In this document: positions 1-12,900 of the stretch, piece by piece
Numbering within the stretch: the first letter of the stretch is position 1
Layout: each line of letters opens with the position of its first letter
From: Phoronis ovalis
Lineage: Eukaryota > Phoronida > Phoronidae
DNA length: 19,123 bases
Direction of reading: 5' to 3'
NCBI GenBank assembly: GCA_028565635.1
Contig: JAOXYB010016432.1
Span: 1 to 19,123 of the forward strand
Notes under the pieces: model-generated
Database searches by the model: none
What the model was told of the DNA's origin: nothing
The model's input: the letters and a program-made list of their open reading frames with translations, nothing else
Translations under genes and position numbers: made by a program

Positions 1-310
1 GGTACTATCAATTAGCGGGAAAATGGAATTGCAAAACTAATAAGCATTCATTGTTGTATAAGCTGACCAAATTTAATCCCGATACTAAGTACAAAACCTT
101 ATCTAATAAACGGGCGAAGTTGTGCATAGGAACTCTTCCCAGATCTCTAGGCCTTAAAAACTATTCCCAAAATTGGTCAAAAAGGTACCCCAAGCCAACA
201 GCACATCCCCTGCAGCTCCATACACAAAGAGGCTCCCTGGTCTTATGCTACTGCAAATGCTTTTGTTTTCTGAAATGTTTGTTTTTTTATATTCATATTT
301 GTTCTCATAG
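1..310 (+). other. 3' part of an intron
   Basis: Non-coding sequence upstream of the first visible exon. It ends in a T-rich tract and the acceptor TTCTCATAG. The intron is phase 1, since the following exon begins with GC, completing a Gly codon. Bases about 60-245 are less AT-rich than the rest and might be remnant repeat sequence. The reading frames here (for example 51-317) show no recognisable protein. Confidence 0.8.
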
Positions 311-991
311 GCGATAGAGTCATTGCTATTAATGGTCAAAGCTTAGAAGGCATGCCTCAACAAGTAGCAGTGGATCTGATTCGAAACTCACCACCTCAAG
401 TTCAATTGCTCCTCTCACAGATAAAACCCAGAACTGATTCTATAAGTGGTTATGAAGGCGACTTTGAAGACCCGGCTGGTTTACAACAATTTGGAGATAG
501 CTTGAGCACTGGAAGTAATCTATCGATTCTGGAAGAACAGCAAAATAGGTTTGGATTAAGTGCTAATGGAACTTCACAAAAATATAGGTCAAAAACCCCA
601 GTTGAGGAAATGGATAGAAATAATGCACAAAATATTTCTCCGCAACAGAAAGGAACCGGAAAGGAAAATACTTTAGCACTTGATTTGGATATGAGTTCAT
701 CTGATGATAAAAATTCTGATTTGGAAGTTGCTAATCTTTTACCACAAAGCTCAGTAAATTTACGTAAATCACCAGGATATAATGCACACGAAGAAGTCGA
801 TTTGATTAAGAAAAAGCCGCCTATTCCAAAACAAGATCAACGAGCAAGAAGTACTACTCCAAAGACAGATTCAAGGTCAGCGAATAAACAAAGTTCTCAG
901 AGGAGAACACCTACAGGAGGAGCAGTGACACCTAGTAGCGATATTGGGAGGCAGAATGCGAATGACTCTGGCAGACAGAGCAAAGCAACAG
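311..991 (+). CDS. PTPN13: Exon 1: C-terminal half of PDZ1 and start of PDZ1-PDZ2 linker
   Basis: Phase 1 at both ends, 681 bases. The exon opens with GDRVIAINGQSLEGM, the beta-D/alpha-B part of a PDZ domain, and continues through alpha-B (QQVAVDLIRNS) and the last strand (VQLLLSQ) to about base 426. The first alpha-B position is Gln rather than the class I His. The rest, about 185 residues, is a low-complexity polar linker (Ser, Asp, Gln, Lys), likely disordered. It carries a proline-rich KKKPPIPK stretch at 808-831 that fits a class I SH3-ligand pattern, and several basic-Ser/Thr-Pro sites (RSTTPK, RRTPTG). The donor is G|GTAACA at 991/992; reading through it reaches a stop at 1068. The N-terminal half of PDZ1 is outside the window. 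Confidence 0.92.
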
Positions 992-3900
992 GTAACAGGT
1001 TTACTGAAAAGTATTCACACTCCTGTCCTAACCCTCTGCTACCTACAGACTCAGTTTCTAAATTCTAGTTCAGCCTGTTTGTTTTTTTAAACATCTCATT
1101 CTGTTTTAGAAGAATGTCATAATTTTGTTGGAACTTTCTTCAAATCAGTATTTTGCACTGATTTTGCATATAAACATTATAGGCCAATTTCCATAGGATG
1201 ACAGTCCACAACTATGAAATAACCTGATGACTGTATGAATATTCTTTTGCATACCATTCATGTTTTTAGTGGATGGTAGTGACTTTACTGACAACGAAAT
1301 GGTTGCAACAATGAAATATCCTAAACAGAATCAGTATCAGACTGAATCACCTTCCAGTAATACTACAATTGACATGAAACGTTCAACACCTCAGCAAAGA
1401 CCTGCAAGTAACTTCAGGTAAATAAATCTTGTAGTTAGATTATTATGCATTATTTCCTGAATTTAATCTCTGTTTAATGCATTATAAGCTATTCTGTTGT
1501 TTTAGCTACCTCTGAAGGTTGTAAATTTAAGTTTTGTTTCCATTCTTGTCTAAATTAAGTTATAATTTCAAACTGAATATTCCATGAATAGTTCTTCAGT
1601 TCCAGAAAACTTCCAAGTATGGTATATTTAATTAAACTACAGAACAAATATTTTTTTAAAAGGTTTCACCAGCGCTGACGATTTCATGATGTATTTGAAA
1701 GTTCTACTTCAAATCTCAAAATTTTTGTCCCATAGTTGATTAAATTATAATGTATTTCAAAGGATAGTCTTAGAGCCAAACTTCTCATTTTTCAGTGCAT
1801 TTAGTAGTAACAGTCCTCTAAGCCTTGGTGGATATGATGCCAGTTCAAGTTCCACACCGCATCCAGCCTCAGGAGGAGATCAACCCGATGATTTAAAGCC
1901 AGGAGATAAATATGAAGTATTGCTCGATAAAATTAATGGCAGTTTGGGTTTGAATGTTACAGTAAGTGTGATGCTAAAGTTTATTGCTGTTATTTGTTGT
2001 TATCTTTTGCTTAAATTGGTTGGATTAAAGATGACCTCTGAAATACAAAGCACAAAGAAAAGATAAATATTAATGCATTCACAAATCTTGTATTAATAAC
2101 CTTGAAATAAAATAACGTAGTCACTTGAAAGAGGAAAATATACTAGCACTGAGTTTTTTAGTTTTAGTTATAAGTTTTATTATTAAGCCTTTTAATTCAT
2201 ACTTTATTATCTGTTTGTGTTTTAGGGTGGAGTTAATACCAGTGTTAAACATGGAGGTATTTATGTTAAGTCTATGGTTCAGCAAGGTGCTGCTGATCTT
2301 TGTGGTATGATCAGAATCGGTGAGATATTCGTTTAAACATGATAATTTTTTATTTGAATTATGCATAGCATTTATTTAACTTTGAAGTAACGAGGTCAAA
2401 CAGGTATGCTTTCCGGCAAAATAAATTTGGATATTTAATAAGTTTCCAGCATTTAGGGACAGTTTTTAAAATGTGTAAGATAGTCTTGAATTTACAGTGA
2501 GAGGCACCTGATTCTATGTTTTCCTATTCGGTCTTTAGGTGATCGTGTGTTAGAAGTAAACAATGTAAATTTAATGGGAGTAACTCACAAGCAAGCAGTG
2601 GAGACATTACGTAGTGCGCCTCAAATAAGCAAACTGGTCATTGAAAGAGGAGTACCCCTGACTATAAAATCACCTGCTTTTAAGGTAAATACAGCTTCTA
2701 ATTATTATAATTAGTTTTTCTATTCACAATTCATAACTAATTATAGTTTTGTGACCCTGACTAATCTGTGAATCTCGTTTGTATTGCTTTGTCAGAAATT
2801 GGTTATCATGGAAATTAAGTCAAATGTGTCATCTAGTACAATTTGATGTAAAGTGTGACAAAGGATTTTAAAAGATCTGGCATTTAAAAATGCAGTTTGC
2901 AGTAAAATATGGCTAATCACAACGATAGCAAAGTGTATACTATAAAAGAAACTAAAAAATAATTTATACAGTAAATCTTTCTAGAATACTGAGTTATTTA
3001 TTATTGGACAATTTGAAAGTACATTGTCATAAAAACCTATTTAAATTATGAAGAATGTATAACTGTACGATTTCAGTCACCATCAACCACACCAGGTCTG
3101 TCAGAATATGATAGCGTGAGCATGGGACGAAAGAGTGCAAAGGATACGTCAGATGCAGCAGAAACAGGTGGAGAGGAAGAGGAAGGAGAGTATCCTTTTG
3201 TCACCCCAGGTTTGTACTCCCTTACAGCTAGCAATAAATAACAAACTCATAACCTACTTGTTAGTAACAAAAAAGTTGTTGCAATTCTTCAGTGTGAGGA
3301 AATCCTGTTTTAATTAGTGTTGAAAATTTCTCGTTGAAGAGTGATTACAAGATTATTCACTATGGCATGTTACTGAGGTGTCTTACTAGTTAAGTAACTG
3401 GTGACACATTCTGTGAACTTGGCACTAAAATTATGGTAATCAATGTTCTATTGCATCTTTTTCTCATTTACTTACACGGGAGATAAGATATTAATAATAA
3501 TTGTATATGTTGCTACATCATGATCTTTTTTGGGTTAATTCTCATCCATGCTGTATGCTGTATTTGTTTCCCATCACTTGTACCATGTGTTTATATCCGT
3601 TTATAAGATATGCAACAACATTAACACATTAGATTCCTGCTCAGTTCACTATAATAATAATTTCTCATAGTTCTCACAACTATTGTTCATCTTGTAATGG
3701 ATAAAGAATCAAAGAATACTATCGCACCAAGGTGAAAGTAGGGTAGCAACCTAATATGAATTTGTTCCTTTAAAAATTTTGCAACATGATTATAGCACAG
3801 TTTTTCGCAAATTTTTCTAAAAATATTGGTGGATGCACATGTAAATCACTAAATCCACCTTGTGAAAAATTCCGAGAGTGCCGTTGTCATGATGTTAACT

Positions 3901-6900
3901 TTTCATGTATATTTTAAACAATGTTTACTAACAGTAAACTGTTTGTGGACAATTCTAAACTTATTCACAGTAGTTATGTATGCCATTTTCACTTTGGTAA
4001 AGGTGTTTGGAGGATATTTTTTTCTGATTTATCACAAAATTTGATTCGTTATCTATTATGAAATGAACAATAATCGGATAATCTTTCCACTTTGTCATTT
4101 TCTGCACAGTCATGTACATGTTGCACTTATCTGTTTTGATTTTAGACAACACTTTCATCTTACAATTTCTACTAGACGATTTAACCAATGAACAAGGTAT
4201 TTAATTGGACAGTAAGCTGAATATACCTGTGTCTAGTTTCTGTCTTTGTCATTAATGCTGCAGTTAAATAGCTAAAACATTTTGTGCATTAATCAATTTT
4301 TAATGTACGTAATTGGTTTTTTTTAAAACTTTTTTACAAGACTTGAAACATTATTCTAGAAAAAATGATACTTTCAGAAATTGCTTAAGATAGGTCACAG
4401 TGGTAAAAGATACATGTGATCATATATTAAACATGAGGCCTTCATTTGTCTTGCTGTAGCATATGTTTTAAAGGGCTTTAAAATGGTTTGTGGACAAAAG
4501 TGTTGTAGCTTGGGCCACCTATCAGAGAAGAGTTTTCTGATGAAAATCCTTCTTTAGGACTATTGCATGCGGATATTGGTGGGTGCATGGGTGTTCTGCA
4601 TGATTGAAATGGTTTTGGTGTAAAATGTTACGAATTTGTATTTTAATACTAAATAGATGTATATTTGGTGCTGAAACATCAAGACATCAATCGCCAGATC
4701 AAATTATAATCAAGGCATGCAGGCTTGTCATTTCAAAATTATTACATAAGATTGTTTCATAATGTTGCTGTTAAAACTATCTTTGTGATGTTGCTTAAAG
4801 TCAGACAAGCAAAAAGAGTGTGATTCTTGTGCCTAAGAAACTTCTAAATAATTTATTCTCTTTTAGACAACACCTTTGACGTGAATTTACAAAAAGGTAG
4901 TAGCGGGTTAGGATTCAGCGTTTTAGGTGGTGTCACAGCACTCGTCCCTGATCCTAATAAAGCGATTGTCAGGATCCGTAAAGTTTTTCCACTAGGTGCC
5001 GCTGCAAATAGTGGTCAGTTGGAAGTGGGTGATGTGATTCTAGAGGTGAATGGCAAATCAGTGAAGGGATTGACTCATGGTGTAAGTATCAGTTCCATTG
5101 TTATAGCACAGCTTATACCTTAATCTTTAGTTAGCGTAGCCGGTTACAAATATTTTCGACATATTTCCAATACAAATATATCATAGGTGTCCAAAATTAC
5201 AGCCCACAGGTAAAAAACAGCAAGCGATACAAAATCAAAGCTTTCCGTAATTGTGTTTGATGGATGGTAGTAATATGCATACCTGTCAAGTTAGCAGAAA
5301 TTTTATGCAGGGTATTAGATATTTTGGATATTTTTCTGTTAAAAAACAATGGTTTATAATGTTCTACGAAATGACAGATTCCTGTGCAAATCAGCAGACT
5401 TGACGGCCACGAGTATGAGATCTTTATTCGTAATTTTAATACCAGTATATATAGAATGTTTTCATTTTATTTCAACTTACAGGAAACTGTTACTCTTCTC
5501 AGAACAGCTCCACCTTTGGTGAATTTGGTTATTTGTCGTCCTGATCCAAGTGTTTTGCCTCCAGTATCAGAGAAGGTATTAGTTTTTTGAAAACTTTTGG
5601 CATTAGTTCTGTCATTGTTTGTGTGAGCAAGTATTAATTACTCTCAGTGGGGAAGTTAACTTGATGATTGTATAAGAATTATTGATTTAGTGTTTGGAAT
5701 ATGGAACTGAATAGCACTGTTTTAAATACTGTTGATCACACACTGCAATATAAAGACAGAACACTTGCACATAAATTTATGGTGTGAAAATGTATCTGTG
5801 ATGCAAAAAAGGAGAACAACTGATTTAGTTTACAAAAAACCAGGTGTAGCAAATATTGAGATTTTACTGCTATTGTAATTTTTTTTAGGGACATGAATCT
5901 CCATATGACCGAGAATACTCTATGTCACCAACCAGCATGGGACTATCTCCTACTCCTCTTAGCACTGTGTCTGAGAAATCTCATGCTACTCCAACTTCTG
6001 ACACCAGCCATAAATTAAACCAATCAGAGAACAGAACATCTGGGTCAACGCCTAATCATCAAGAGGATAATATTCTACGACAGGAGAGTGCTCTGTTATC
6101 TCAAGGACCAATTAATAAATCAGAAACTGTCCCACAAAATCAGTTTGGAACTATGGGATTGGAAGATGATGCTGAGTCTGAAGACAGCGAATCAGAAATT
6201 AGTGATAGTCATGCATCTGCTGCATCAATTTTGCGATCACCGATCCAGAAGGAATTACTTGAAAGGACAGTGTCATCTCCACTGAACCAAGCTAATACTG
6301 TACCGACACCTGTAAGAGATTTAGAAGAAATGTTGGTCGGTTTAGATTCTGCGCGAACTCCTGTCACAGGTCGGTCAGTAGGAGATTCTCAACAAGATAA
6401 TCCATTCATCACCAGTCAGCAATTAAAGTATGATGCCAGTGAAGAATACGAAATGAGTACAATGAAATTTCCTAATTTATCTCGTGAAGACAGTGTTCAG
6501 TCCTCAAAATTTTCTGAACCCTCATCTGCTCCCACACCGTCTATTGACACAACAGGAAAAACACCAACCAGTGGTTTGGATCGGGATGAAAGTATCAAAT
6601 CCTCTCGGAGTTTATCCTCACCAGGAAATGGTGACCAATCTAATGATGATAGGACTACCTTTTCATCTCCTGATGTGGATCAGTCTCAGGATACAACACA
6701 GCAAGATGATAGCTCCTCTCCAAATGTTTCTCCTGCACCTGATACAAAAAAGCATATGCAGGAAGCATTGTCTCCTGGCATTGATGTATCTCAACTTACC
6801 AATGTTACGCATAATGGCAGCATTATGTCTGATTCTGAGCATCGTAGCCCATCAAGGTCATCATTTGGATCTCCTTTACCTGGAGGTGATAAATCACAGG

Positions 6901-9900
6901 CAGAGGATGAAAGGTCAAGGTCCGAAGATGAAAGGTCAGAGGAAAGTGAAAGTGAATACAGTGAATCAAATGATGAAACAAGGCCAGGGGTGAGTGCATG
7001 TTTTAAAGAGCAGTCAAAGTTTGCACTTTATATGTTAATATTAACTAATAATAAATAAAAAATTAAATTGTACGTGTATTGTTACCATTATGTTACAATA
7101 ATGTGACACGATCGTAACTCCTGGAGTTTTAACTAAGACATTTACTCCCAATAAACGATGGCACATATTAACTAAGTCTACTACAATTAAAGTATAACTA
7201 TACAAATAAGATGTTAAACATGCAGTCATAATCTTGAAATTGTTTTATTGACTTGAAGAATTGCAGTAAAGTCCCAATTATTTCTTTAAGGAAATTGAAA
7301 TTTCACTGACAAAGGGAGCTTCCGGTGGTTTGGGCTTCACAGTAGCTGGAGGTGCTAATAATGTTGGTCCTTACATTAAAGCTGTGGTGCAGGATCCGGC
7401 CAAATCTGATGGACGGCTGCAACCAGGGGATGAACTACTGAAAGTGAGAGATTGTACAATAAATTACAATATTATCACGGTCATGTGTCTGTTTGTTTTA
7501 GTGTAGGGCAGCACATTGTATAAAAATTCATGTAACTTATTCATGTAAGTAACAAGGTTGTCTAAATAATTTTTGTTTACTTCATTTTGTCTGTTTTTGA
7601 ACAACTATTAATTATATTATGTCACTTTTGTTGTTAAATTGAAAATTTAAGTATATGACTTGTTCATTAATTATTATAAACGATTAAAATTTATTGTTCA
7701 TAGGTGAATGACCAGGATATGACCCAAATGAGCCATTTTCATGCTGTGCAATTTCTGCGTAAAACATCTCAGAAAGTTAATATAATGGTTTATAGGGAAC
7801 CAGAAACACCAGAATTGCCTGAGCAGACAGTGAAAAAACAGATAATGTTAAAAACAACACAGGTTCGTATTTTGGTAGTGAAATCGAAGGATTTAACAAA
7901 AAATCTTTCACAAAATTTCATGTTTTGTGATTGACCATTAACTCCCATACAGAATACTGTGGGTTTGTGCTCAGTAGTATGATAATGCTCGTAAGCTGTT
8001 TGTTCTTTCATAAAATAAATGTACCTACAAGGCATTTAAAAATCCAAAAAAATTAAGTTAATATGTATTGTTAAGGATTTCATCTTGTGTTCTAAATGAT
8101 AACATATATTTGCTAGGAGCTGACTGACAAATATAGGAGGAACTCTGAATCTGAGGTATCCAGTATAGACACGCCATCAGAGAATGAAAGTGAAAATGAA
8201 AATGAAGAAACTGAAACTGACACTGAAGAACCAAGACAGTCAGTTAAAGGTAGTTTGATTAATATGTATTCAAAAATTAGTCAGCGGCAGAACAAAAAAA
8301 TACATTAATATTACAAGCGAAACTATTCACATCCTCACAACATTTTCACCAGTGATGGGGAAATTTTGGCAAAGGCAAGAAAACAGATGTCTCTGTTTAC
8401 AGTGATTAAGTTTGAAAGCCATCTCAAAACATTTAAAGCCTAAAATTAGTTAATTTTTTACTGATGATGTTTGATAATTTATGTTTTAAACTGTACTAAT
8501 ATTTTGTGATTGATTTATTAATAATAATATCTTATTGGTTTAATCTTTTGCAACGAAGGTATTTTTAATATGGCACATAAATATCATTATTCATAATATT
8601 TCTTTCACAATACTCGACTAGATATTTTTATATTTCTTGTTTTAATGCTTTTTTAATGGAATATTTTGAGAACATTAATTTTTAAATTAATTTGATTTCT
8701 AGATCTTATCAAAAATTTTGATTCATCAAAGTCCGTTATTAGACCACATGAGTATTGTAAAAAGTCTGTTCGAGAGGATGCAAATGTATCACCAGAAATG
8801 CATCACCTGACTGCAGATACCTCAACAGCACAAGACTACAGCAGCCCAGAATCTCGTGACAGAACAGGTATTAATAGCAAAAACACAAAGTTACATAAAT
8901 TGTTAGAAAAAATGCTGAATAAACAATTTGCATGCTGTGGTGGAGTCAAAAGCATTCCCAGAATGCCACATTTATATGAATGAATACCATGCAGTTCTCT
9001 CTTGGATAATTTAACATTTACAACTAAATTAAAAACTTGAGGCATTAGCGGAAAAACTGAGTACACAGTCCTGACTGAAGAATTGCTTAAAATGGTACAC
9101 ATTTTTTACAGTGAAGAATTTAGATGTATTTAGAGTGTGTTCAATTTTTTTTCATTAAGTCTGTGAAATTGTTTCTTTTGAAATTTTTTAGTATGCCAAA
9201 GAAGTATTTTTTCTCAAATATGAATCCCAGGGAGGGAAATTGTTTGTTACATTTCGTAAAATACATGTTTTTGCATGCTTATTTCATTCTTGGTGGTTTT
9301 AGCAGTATATTGGAGATCTACTATTCTCTACAGTATCTGCTGCAATACATGAGATAAATAAAAATATCTTACTTAATCCAATCCCTCTTTCTGTAAATAA
9401 TTTAAGCAATAGCCACCCCCTAGAATATCCTTGATCTGACATATATATTTTCCTGAAATGCATTTAATATCTGTATTCTCATTTGAAAAAAAAACTTAGG
9501 AAAGAAATGTTTTTATCAGACCTCACTGAAAAATCAAAATAATTTATTAATATTGCAGGGAGTGCCATTTCACAGCAAAGTAAAGCCAGCGATGTTTCAT
9601 GGGGAGATCTCAGTTTACCACTGTCTGATGATGAAAGAGCCCATAAGGAAGTATCAGAAAAATTTTTAACTCCACAAGTTAGTGCACAAAGGCCACAGAT
9701 TTATTCACCTGAGGTTTGTTTTTAAAGTATCATTGCCTTCATTCCCTCTCTCACTTAAAATGTATGTGAGTATTGAAATGTGTACTGTCTGCAAATGTCT
9801 ACTGCTGTAGTAACTGCTGTATGGTAGGCAGCTTCAGGTTGATGGAAGTATTCACTGCTTTTGTTGAGATTAGGTTGTGTATTGAAAGAAGTTATACCAT

Positions 9901-12900
9901 GAAGCTTCTTTAAATTTGAACAAACTTTGTTGTTTTTATATTTTATTTGTGACATGAGCAGATGATAGTTCACACTGGGGATAAAGGTTGTTAAGAGCAA
10001 AGTTATAGCCATAGTTATTTTAACATTCAACTAATGTATAAAGGATAGCTTAATCAGGAAATTGACTTCTGCCTGGAAAATAATCTATAAAAATTCACTT
10101 TGACATTGTCAGCTAGTAAAAATATAGCCAACAGGTTGCAGTAGTAAAGGGAAAAACTGACGTAAAGTTCACAAGGGGAGATAATTCAAGTATTATTGTT
10201 GTCATGATTTGTATGATAGTCTTGTAATGTATAGAATTTGACTAAAATCAAAGATATTTTACCTTTAATTAAAAATAATTACAGACAGTTTCCTGTTTAA
10301 CCACCAGTTATACCTTTATTTGCAAGTTCCTGTCTTAAAATTTCTATATAGTGAAGCATTTAAAATAAAATCCTCATTTGCTTTGAGCTCTGTTATAGAT
10401 CCATACTTGGTTACAGAGTTTGGCTTAAAAAGACATTTGGAATAAAATGTTGTTTTAAAGCAACAGGATTAGAAATTAGGTAGGATCTTACTGATTGTAA
10501 TATAAGGCATGGGAAGGAAGTTTCGTTTTTAATATAACTTCTTCATAGTAAATAATTATAGAAAATAATCCCTAATTATATAAACTGCACTAGACATGTA
10601 TTTACAAATAGCCAATAATCAATTAACATGGTATTTCTTTTTTCTCTTGTCTTTGTGAGTCTATGCAAATACGATTTACTGAACTAGTTTATTAAGTCTT
10701 TTTGGCAATGTACCTAATACAAACACGAAGAACAAAGCATTGAAGTATTACCATAATGAGCGCATTCTTATAAGGAAGTAATTCATTTTTAAAAAAACAT
10801 GAATGTTAAAACCTGCATTTGAAAGTAAAATATTTTTAACTTTTTTGTACTTTGAAGACTGTTTTACTTAAATTTATTTCTAAATTGTTAACCAAATGAG
10901 AGACATTTTTCATACAAAATCTTGAAAACCTTTTGTGAGTTAATATAAACTATTAAATAAACTGTTAAAAATTCAGTTTTACTTATTAAAAAAATGCATT
11001 AAATAGTGACATCATCAAAGGATATCTGATTTTGTTAATACAATGTTGAATCTACATGGGGGGGGGTCACATTAAAAATTTAATAATTTAAAGTATCTGC
11101 ACTTTCAAATAAACTTATTTTCATGGACAAAATACCAGGTATACAAATGTTTATTGTTCCTGTTATCAAAAAAAAGGCAGATAAATAATACATCTATACT
11201 TAGTCTAATAAATGAATTGCCGTTTCCTGATTGTTTGTCCATTTGTCAGGCTATGTATGCTGCCATGACCTATAGTTGCTAAATAATCAAAAATCGACAA
11301 GATAAATGGGGAGCTGATGTCTGAGTAGTTATACTATGATGGAGACACACCTCCATTGAGCTTTTTTCTGATTAATGGCATGTATGTGACGTGGTTCTTG
11401 CTAGACTCCCGATGGCACTCCTGTTTCTCTCCCCCCAAACCATGTCACCAGGTAACAATCCCTTTCAGTCCCTGTTCAAAAAACCAAAAGCACTACCAAG
11501 GTTAAAATTTAAAAAAAATAAGTGACCTTTTATAATGCGCAAAGTAACACTCTTTCTTTTTGTTTGCATTATCAATATAATTTCTTCAAGATATTTCCTT
11601 TATCTGCAAATGAAGTGAGCTCGTTTTGTAGTATAAATAATGAAATAGCAGAGATAGTGAAATTAGTTTTTCAGTATGCAAATCAAATGTAGTAACTAGT
11701 TTTATGTTGGTTATGCTTGTGGGACAAAATTGTAAGTTTGTGGTATACTTGAAGTAAACAACATTAAGTAATTTTTCTCTGTTTAACCAACTTAACCCTC
11801 AGTGCAGCTAGATAGGTGCAATCTGATCACACACATACTGATCTAACTACTACTACACAGGGAAATAACTGTTTGTGTATAAATGTAGAAAACATCACTG
11901 TTGCATAGCATAGGTTTGAAAACAACAGCTTGCATCTCAACTCTTAGACAGAGAATTTCAACTTTGTTAGCACTATGTTCTTAACATTTTAAAATGTTAA
12001 AAGGAAAAATAGGTTATTAACCTTGAAACAAAATTTTATATTATTAGATACACATTAGTGCTGGTTGAGCATAAGTGTACATTGTTTCAGAAAATAGTTT
12101 CAAAGGCTGGAACAGATTTCTGTTAGTACAGTTTAGTCACGGATTTACACTACAATTGACTTTGTCAGAAGATCCACGCTTTGCTGATGTTATGAACAAT
12201 AAATTCTTAAGCATTCATTCAGACAACCAGAAGCAATCCCCTCATCCGGTATGAATATATAATTGAATAGTACTGTCTGAATGAAGGAAATGTAAAAATA
12301 ATTAGCACTGTTTTGAATCGTTCCAGTTGAATGACCACATAATTCAGTTAAGTAGCAGAGTTGTGTTCAAATAGGATAGACAGAAGCAAGAATCATCCTT
12401 TTTGTCTTATTAATTGTAAATTCTTGTTGAAAACAAATTCAAATTGGCCGAAAAACAATCTCTTCATTCATGTAACTGCCAACCGTCAGTGCTTTCCAAA
12501 CATGAGAGCATGTTTTTTATTAATATTTCATTATAATAATTATGTAATTTACTTATATAAGTAAGACATTTATCTGTTAATAAGATTACTGTGTCACTCT
12601 AAAAAAAGTGAGTGTTTGCAGGTATGCATCCAGTAGAATTTTGAAATTAAATAAATGATCTGTGTCTAAGAGTATCCTGTGTACTCTTCTGATTATTGAT
12701 AATTCATAAAGCAGGGGAAACTTTAGCCCTCGTATTTTGTGATGTATTTTTTATGATACGAATTAATCAATAATGCAAAATCTCATCAAAGGTTTGCAGT
12801 TGCGCCTTTACAGCTCTTCTAACACCTGTAATACAAAGTTTTATTATATTAGAATTATAGAAATTACTGATTGAATTATTAATGCTTAGAGAATTCTGCT

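Larger units (their letters stand above)
3210..4866 (+). other. 1.66-kb intron with a candidate cassette exon and a foldback
   Basis: AT-rich phase 1 intron before PDZ3. It contains a two-segment inverted repeat at 3810-3871 and a possible in-frame 51-base cassette exon at 4146-4196, both listed separately. The open frames inside it (3862-4044 plus, 3961-4188 minus) are short, AT-biased and unlike any protein I know. Confidence 0.8.

Noticed and set aside
51-317. 88-codon plus-strand frame and overlapping 61-codon minus-strand frame upstream of exon 1
   Set aside because: Both lie in the intron before exon 1, have unremarkable composition, overlap on opposite strands and match no family I know. 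The plus-strand frame also runs out of phase into the real exon.
992-1068. Continuation of exon 1 to a stop at 1068
   Set aside because: A GT donor at 992 joins in phase to exon 2. The extra peptide has no support and ends in AT-rich intron; only intron retention would use it.
2121-2366. Minus-strand 81-codon frame over exon 4
   Set aside because: Antisense shadow of the PDZ2 exon and flanking introns; Lys/Ile/Asn/Ser-rich translation of AT-rich DNA.
3961-4188. Minus-strand 75-codon frame in the PDZ3 intron
   Set aside because: No recognisable motif, AT-biased composition and no splice or promoter support.
6484-6993. 169-codon frame overlapping the large linker exon in another frame
   Set aside because: Out-of-frame shadow of exon 9. 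The true frame is fixed by splice phase at both ends and by its Ser/Asp/Glu linker composition.
8170-8235. GAAAATGAA-type coding repeat as an expanding tandem repeat
   Set aside because: The repeat is short and irregular (GAAAGT, GAAAAT, GAAACT units). It is explained by a Glu/Asn/Thr-rich acidic linker.
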